17,840 bases of DNA from Ruminococcaceae bacterium UBA945 (GTDB taxonomy: Bacteria > Bacillota > Clostridia > Oscillospirales > Acutalibacteraceae): assembly GCA_002293315.1 (NCBI GenBank), contig DBCZ01000004.1, positions 6,280 to 24,119 on the forward strand. Direction: 5' to 3'. Below, piece by piece: positions 15,284 through 17,840 of this stretch (the stretch's first letter is position 1; the number at the start of each line of letters is the position of its first letter). The position numbers and the translations under genes were made by a program. The notes beneath the pieces were generated by a model. It saw only the letters and a list, made by a program, of their open reading frames with translations. It was not told where the DNA came from and made no database searches.

Positions 15284-15391
15284 TCGATTCTCCCGAAAAT
15301 GCAGTTGTTAGGTGGATAGTGAGCCGTTGGCCAGTGGCGTAGCGACGCATGAAATGTATAGTTAAATGAGTGATATCTCAAATGAGAATTA

Positions 15392-15502
15392 GTCGACATA
15401 ATTTTGTTGACATATTTTCCACTCTATATACATAACAATTAGATATTTGATAGTATTTATCTCAATGAATATAATTCCAGTTGTCATAATATTGCAGACA
15501 TA
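15392..15502. repeat. Two related 23-bp repeats in AT-rich intergenic DNA
   Basis: 15392-15414 and 15480-15502 agree at 18 of 23 positions (common core CATAATNTTGNNGACATA, allowing single changes). They lie 88 bp apart in the same orientation. The first is also an imperfect dyad: GTCGACATAA against TTTTGTTGAC. They lie between queT and ktrB and may be operators or remnants of an element. No function is recognised. Confidence 0.35.
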
Positions 15503-15510
15503 AAACTATA

Positions 15511-16056
15511 TTAGTCTCCATAATTTGGCAACTTTGATTTATAAAGCTTACTCCTTACGATGGCCAGATAGAGCGGTATGCCGAGGACGTAACAAACAAC
15601 CAGCTCCCCCGCCCCGACTGAAAGCGCGTTCGGAATAAATGCGGCAAGCGAGAGGTTTGAGAGCGCGAACAGATTTTGCTCCGAAAGAGCCGCGATTTCA
15701 AATCCGATAATTAAGGCGTTGAAGATAACCGGTGAAAGCGGTGCAAGAATCGGTATATCCTTTAAGCGGATATTGCGCAGCATGTGAGAGAAAACTGCGG
15801 CGATAAGCGTGGCAGCCGTGCCGAAAATCCAATCCACCGGGCCAAGCGGGCTTGCGAGATTTGAAATGAAGCAGCCGAGTGTGAGGCCCGGAATTGCCGC
15901 CGGCGTGAACACCGGGAGAATCGTGAGTGCCTCTGAGAAGCGGAACTGTACAGGGCCGTAAGCCAGATTCAGGGCTGATGAGATGAGCGTTAAGATGGCA
16001 TAGAGGCCGGCAATTACCGCCGCTTGTGCCAAAAAATGGATTTTGCTTTTTTGCAT
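15511..16056 (-). CDS. queT: QueT-family queuosine precursor (preQ1/queuine) ECF transporter S component
   Basis: Substrate-binding membrane subunit of an energy-coupling factor importer, 181 residues with about five or six hydrophobic helices. The family signature lies in its first half: YGPVQFRFSEALTILPVFTP, then AIPGLTLGCFISNL, then a GPVDWIFGTAATLIAA segment. It would work with a shared EcfA/A'/T module encoded elsewhere to import a 7-deazaguanine precursor for queuosine in the anticodons of tRNA-Asp, Asn, His and Tyr. The assignment is reinforced by the preQ1 riboswitch directly upstream (16064-16104), whose tail contains the GGAGG ribosome binding site seven bases before the ATG at 16056. 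Salvage rather than synthesis of queuosine is suggested, but synthesis genes could lie elsewhere. Confidence 0.93.
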   Translation of the reverse strand: MQKSKIHFLAQAAVIAGLYAILTLISSALNLAYGPVQFRFSEALTILPVFTPAAIPGLTLGCFISNLASPLGPVDWIFGTAATLIAAVFSHMLRNIRLKDIPILAPLSPVIFNALIIGFEIAALSEQNLFALSNLSLAAFIPNALSVGAGELVVCYVLGIPLYLAIVRSKLYKSKLPNYGD

Positions 16057-16063
16057 GTGAATG

Positions 16064-16104
16064 CCTCCTTGTTTTGTTTAGGGTCAGGATTATCGCGACT
16101 GACC
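16064..16104 (-). promoter_or_regulatory. PreQ1-I riboswitch controlling queT
   Basis: On the minus strand GGTCAG (16104-16099) and CTGACC (16087-16082) form stem P1. The loop TCGCGATAATC ends in the C immediately before the 3' strand, the position that reads preQ1 in known class I aptamers. The A-rich tail CTAAACAAAACAAGGAGG (16081-16064) closes the pseudoknot and carries the ribosome binding site. The tail and loop closely resemble the Thermoanaerobacter tengcongensis type, with one extra loop base. Because the binding site is inside the fold, translational repression by ligand is expected. Confidence 0.9.
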
Positions 16105-16123
16105 GCGGACATGCCGCAAAAAC

Positions 16124-16152
16124 AGGATACGCCTTTTTGAAGCAAAATGCAA
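16124..16152 (-). promoter_or_regulatory. Candidate queT promoter
   Basis: On the minus strand: TTGCAT (16152-16147), a 17-bp spacer and TATCCT (16129-16124). Matches are moderate (3/6 and 4/6). Initiation near 16117 would put the riboswitch within about 13 bases of the 5' end. The small hairpin GCGG-CATGT-CCGC would lie at the very start. Its -35 is two bases from that of the divergent tRNA promoter. Confidence 0.45.
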
Positions 16153-16154
16153 GC

Positions 16155-16183
16155 TTGAAATGCTTATAAAAATGCTGTATAAT
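16155..16183 (+). promoter_or_regulatory. Strong promoter of the tRNA-Leu gene
   Basis: TTGAAA (16155-16160), a 17-bp spacer and consensus TATAAT (16178-16183). Initiation near 16190 is only about seven bases before the mature tRNA 5' end, as is common for single tRNA genes. Confidence 0.8.
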
Positions 16184-16196
16184 GTAGCGGTTATAT

Positions 16197-16281
16197 GCAG
16201 GTGTGGCGGAATTGGCAGACGCGCTAGATTTAGGTTCTAGTGGGCACCCCCGTGCAGGTTCAAGTCCTGTCACCTGTACCA
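16197..16281 (+). tRNA. tRNA-Leu(UAG)
   Basis: 85-nt type II tRNA. Acceptor GCAGGTG (16197-16203) pairs with CACCTGT (16271-16277, a G-U pair at the end), followed by discriminator A and an encoded CCA. The anticodon stem CTAGA/TCTAG encloses loop TTTAGGT, giving anticodon UAG, which reads CUA and other CUN leucine codons. A long variable arm (TGGGCACCCCCGT) and a T arm GCAGG-TTCAAGT-CCTGT are present. It is not a queuosine substrate, so its nearness to queT is not functional in that sense. Confidence 0.96.
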
Positions 16282-16286
16282 AGCGG

Positions 16287-16317
16287 CAAGAGAGCGTTCA
16301 GAATGAATGCTCTCTTG
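16287..16317 (+). terminator. Hairpin ending the tRNA-Leu transcript
   Basis: CAAGAGAGCGTTCA pairs with TGAATGCTCTCTTG around a GAA loop (14 pairs, one G-U). It begins five bases after the CCA end. The following TTGTTGCG is only weakly U-rich, so efficiency is uncertain. Confidence 0.6.
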
Positions 16318-16320
16318 TTG

Positions 16321-16345
16321 CGAAAAGGCAAAATGCAGTTTTGCC
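16321..16345 (-). terminator. Minus-strand hairpin followed by TTTT
   Basis: On the minus strand GGCAAAA (16345-16339) and TTTTGCC (16333-16327) pair around CTGCA and are followed by TTTTCG. With the stem at 16412-16441 it probably stops transcription from the propeller-protein gene before it reaches the convergent tRNA. Confidence 0.5.
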
Positions 16346-16411
16346 GCGAATAGCAATTTCCAGATGATAGTATGGTCTTGAACCGCAGGCATAGCTGTTG
16401 CACGCCACACA

Positions 16412-16441
16412 AATAGGCCCATGCTTCTGCATGAGCCTATT
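16412..16441 (-). terminator. Hairpin 16 bp after the propeller-protein gene
   Basis: On the minus strand AATAGGC-T-CATGC and GCATG-G-GCCTATT form a continuous 13-pair stem (one U-G) with an AGAA loop. The sequence after it (TGTGTGG) is a poor U-tract, so it may be an mRNA 3'-end stabiliser or a weak terminator backed up by 16321-16345. Confidence 0.5.
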
Positions 16442-16456
16442 GTACGTATAAAAGAT

Positions 16457-17506
16457 TTATTTCTCTTCTGAAAGCTTTTCAGAGAAGTCAAGGGTCGCAA
16501 GAAGCATTTTATCATCTACCGTGAATACGCCGGTCAGGCATCCGATAGTATTGATGAGCAGTTCACCCGTCAGGCTCGGATACATCATTTCGGTGTTATC
16601 CCAGATGATGTTTTTGCACTGCCGGTCAATGACGGCAACGTAAGCGTGATCTGAGTAATTCACGATTTCAGAGCCGCCGACGGCATATGAGCCGTCCGGC
16701 ATTTCGGTCAGAGCGTTCAGACATAGGTTTTCGCTTTGGAATTCGCTTATCTTCTCGCCTGAGGAGTTGAGCTTCAAGAAGACTGACTTCGCCGCGATTA
16801 ACAGATTTCCGTCGCTGTCTTCGAGAATATCGCCGTCGATGAAAACATATATCTCATATTCAGTGAAAATTCTCTCCCAAAGCGTGTTTCCGGCAGCATC
16901 AAGACGCAAAACATAGATTCCGCTCAGCAACGAATCAGGTGGCATATGAGCGCCTGCAAGCGCATATCCGCCGTCTTTTGTCTGTATGGCGGAGTATGCA
17001 ACGCCGCCGTCAAAGTACTTATCCCAAACCTGATTGAAATCCTTATCGAACTTTATAACCCATGTGAGCGGCATATCCGCGCCTTCGCGGAAAACCAGAC
17101 CCGTCACCAAAAAACCACCGTCAGACGTTGCAGTGACATCATAACCGTCGTTTTTGATTTCCTCATCGCCAAGAATCTTTTCAGCGATTTTGTTTCCCAT
17201 TTCGTCGATTTTCACAATCCATACCTGCTCATCGCCGGACATCTCCGAGTGAAAATATGTGCCCACCGCGACGAGGCTTCCGTCAGCAAGCCGAGCAATA
17301 GACTCGAAAAACGCTGAATAGCCGGCCTCAAAGGTTTTCTCCCACGCGATGTTGCCGTTCGCCATAACTCGGGTGACGAGAGCCTTATCGTGGTTGTCGT
17401 AGACTCTGCCTGCCATGATGAAATCTCGGTTATCTGCCTGGATTATTCCCCTTGCGTGTACCGGTTTTTCATATCCGTACATCTGCACAAATAGTAATTC
17501 TGACAT
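16457..17506 (-). CDS. Beta-propeller-like repeat protein of unknown function
   Basis: 349 residues built of about seven degenerate repeats of 40-55 residues. Each has a pattern such as TSDGGFLVTG...WVIKFDKDFNQVWDKYF (compare LADGSLVAVG, TKDGGYALAG, MPDGSYAVGG; FDKDFNQVW, LDAAGNTLWER). This resembles delta-60 or PQQ-like repeats, in which a D-G turn, a small-residue strand and an N-x-x-W strand make one blade, so a seven-bladed propeller is likely (inference). With the start at 17506 (GGAGG 17515-17519, eight bases upstream) there is no signal peptide or membrane helix. That is unusual, since many such repeat proteins are secreted. The ATG at 17521 overlaps the ribosome binding site. Partner or ligand unknown. 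Single-gene unit with its own promoter. Confidence 0.8.
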   Translation of the reverse strand: MSELLFVQMYGYEKPVHARGIIQADNRDFIMAGRVYDNHDKALVTRVMANGNIAWEKTFEAGYSAFFESIARLADGSLVAVGTYFHSEMSGDEQVWIVKIDEMGNKIAEKILGDEEIKNDGYDVTATSDGGFLVTGLVFREGADMPLTWVIKFDKDFNQVWDKYFDGGVAYSAIQTKDGGYALAGAHMPPDSLLSGIYVLRLDAAGNTLWERIFTEYEIYVFIDGDILEDSDGNLLIAAKSVFLKLNSSGEKISEFQSENLCLNALTEMPDGSYAVGGSEIVNYSDHAYVAVIDRQCKNIIWDNTEMMYPSLTGELLINTIGCLTGVFTVDDKMLLATLDFSEKLSEEK

Positions 17507-17543
17507 TTTTGACACCTCCATAGTAATTATTTGTTACGTTTAT

Positions 17544-17572
17544 AGAATACCAATTTCACACAAGAAAATCAA
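17544..17572 (-). promoter_or_regulatory. Promoter of the propeller-protein gene
   Basis: On the minus strand: TTGATT (17572-17567), a 17-bp spacer and TATTCT (17549-17544), preceded by TGG (extended -10). The predicted leader is about 30 nt. Confidence 0.55.
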
Positions 17573-17601
17573 TAGTTTATGTGAACGAAAGCAAAATAAA
17601 T

Positions 17602-17629
17602 ATCCCCCGCCGTAAATTCGGCAGGGGAT
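17602..17629 (-). terminator. Rho-independent terminator of the PLP-enzyme gene
   Basis: On the minus strand ATCCCCTGCCG pairs with CGGCGGGGGAT (one U-G) around AATTTA and is followed by ATTTATTTT. It lies about 20 bp after the stop codon at 17649. Confidence 0.85.
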
Positions 17630-17648
17630 TCTCTTTCAATTGCGGTAC

Positions 17649-17840
17649 TTACAGTTCAATTTCGCCTGCCTCAAGCATCTCCTGTGCGGCGAGGATTATG
17701 CCAAGACCGGCGCTGTCAAAGTTGAGACCGCCCTGAAGCCAGACCGCATATGGTTCGCGGAGAGGGGCGTCGGCGGAAAGCTCAATCGACGCGCCAAGAG
17801 TGAATGCGCCCGCCGCCATGACCACCTGACTGTCATAGCC
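17649..17840 (-). CDS. C-terminal fragment of an aluminium-resistance / methionine gamma-lyase-like PLP enzyme
   Basis: Only the last 63 residues are in the window; the gene continues beyond 17840. The segment GYDSQVVMAAGAFTLGASIE, then LSADAPLREPYAVWLQGG, matches my recollection of the end of the YnbB-type family (annotated aluminium resistance protein or methionine gamma-lyase family, fold type I PLP enzymes). There the motif MAAGTFxxGSSIELSADGPxRxPYxxYxQGG is characteristic. The PLP lysine lies outside the window. The physiological substrate of the family is not well settled. A clear terminator follows, so this is the last gene of its unit. Confidence 0.8.
   Translation of the reverse strand, partial: GYDSQVVMAAGAFTLGASIELSADAPLREPYAVWLQGGLNFDSAGLGIILAAQEMLEAGEIEL

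Noticed and set aside
15407..15434. Plus-strand promoter-like TTGACA-16-TACATA
   Set aside because: It would transcribe antisense into queT with no gene downstream on that strand; AT-rich DNA often yields such matches.
15698..16282. 194-codon minus-strand frame running through tRNA-Leu
   Set aside because: Its N-terminus is simply the antisense reading of the tRNA (VQVTGLEPARG...), and the rest overlaps the riboswitch and queT in another frame; a common annotation artefact.
16270..16515. 81-codon minus-strand frame
   Set aside because: It covers the three hairpins and the end of the propeller gene, has no ribosome binding site, and its composition is explained by the inverted repeats.

Overview
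This 17.8 kb window looks like a chromosomal segment of an anaerobic, low-to-mid GC Gram-positive bacterium, most likely a gut Clostridia member of the Oscillospirales type (inference). The reasons are a single-chain pyruvate:ferredoxin oxidoreductase, an S-layer-homology (SLH) surface protein, strong GGAGG ribosome binding sites with ATG starts, a KtrB-type potassium channel, a QueT queuosine-precursor transporter under a preQ1 riboswitch, and short hairpin-rich intergenic repeats. No phage, transposase or CRISPR array is visible.

Layout. Positions 1-339 are a noncoding regulatory stretch. Two plus-strand genes follow: an NlpC/P60-SH3-SLH cell-wall protein (340-2190) and an AraC-type regulator with a GyrI-like effector domain (2367-3266), separated by a near-perfect terminator. 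The rest is almost entirely on the minus strand: PFOR (7050-3445); a probable two-gene c-di-GMP operon, in transcription order an NfrB-like membrane glycosyltransferase with a C-terminal MshEN-type c-di-GMP receptor region (12074-9981) and a PAS-GAF-PAS-GGDEF-EAL enzyme (9952-7325); a CNNM/CorC divalent-cation transporter (13644-12313); a KtrB/TrkH potassium uptake subunit (15283-13883); QueT (16056-15511); a beta-propeller-like repeat protein (17506-16457); and the C-terminal end of an aluminium-resistance/methionine gamma-lyase-like PLP enzyme at the right edge. A tRNA-Leu(UAG) on the plus strand is divergent from queT.

Two places deserve most attention. First, the glycosyltransferase and the GGDEF-EAL enzyme are 28 bp apart in one transcription direction. 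One carries two MshEN-like motifs and the other all catalytic signatures for making and degrading c-di-GMP. Together they look like a self-contained c-di-GMP-gated exopolysaccharide module in a monoderm. Second, the CNNM/CorC gene has a consensus promoter followed by a 15-codon leader ORF encoding an acidic peptide (MDEGDSSD...). A hairpin ending in seven U residues comes next, and the stop-codon region of the leader is complementary to one arm of that hairpin. This is the architecture of a leader-peptide transcription attenuator, and the acidic peptide suggests a link to Mg2+ sensing.

Intergenic regions contain decayed repeats: a GC-rich element shared by 1-19 and 3381-3411, nested palindromes plus a 7-bp tandem repeat at 7148-7317, and three hairpins at 16287-16441. 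All calls come from reading the sequence; no database search was run.
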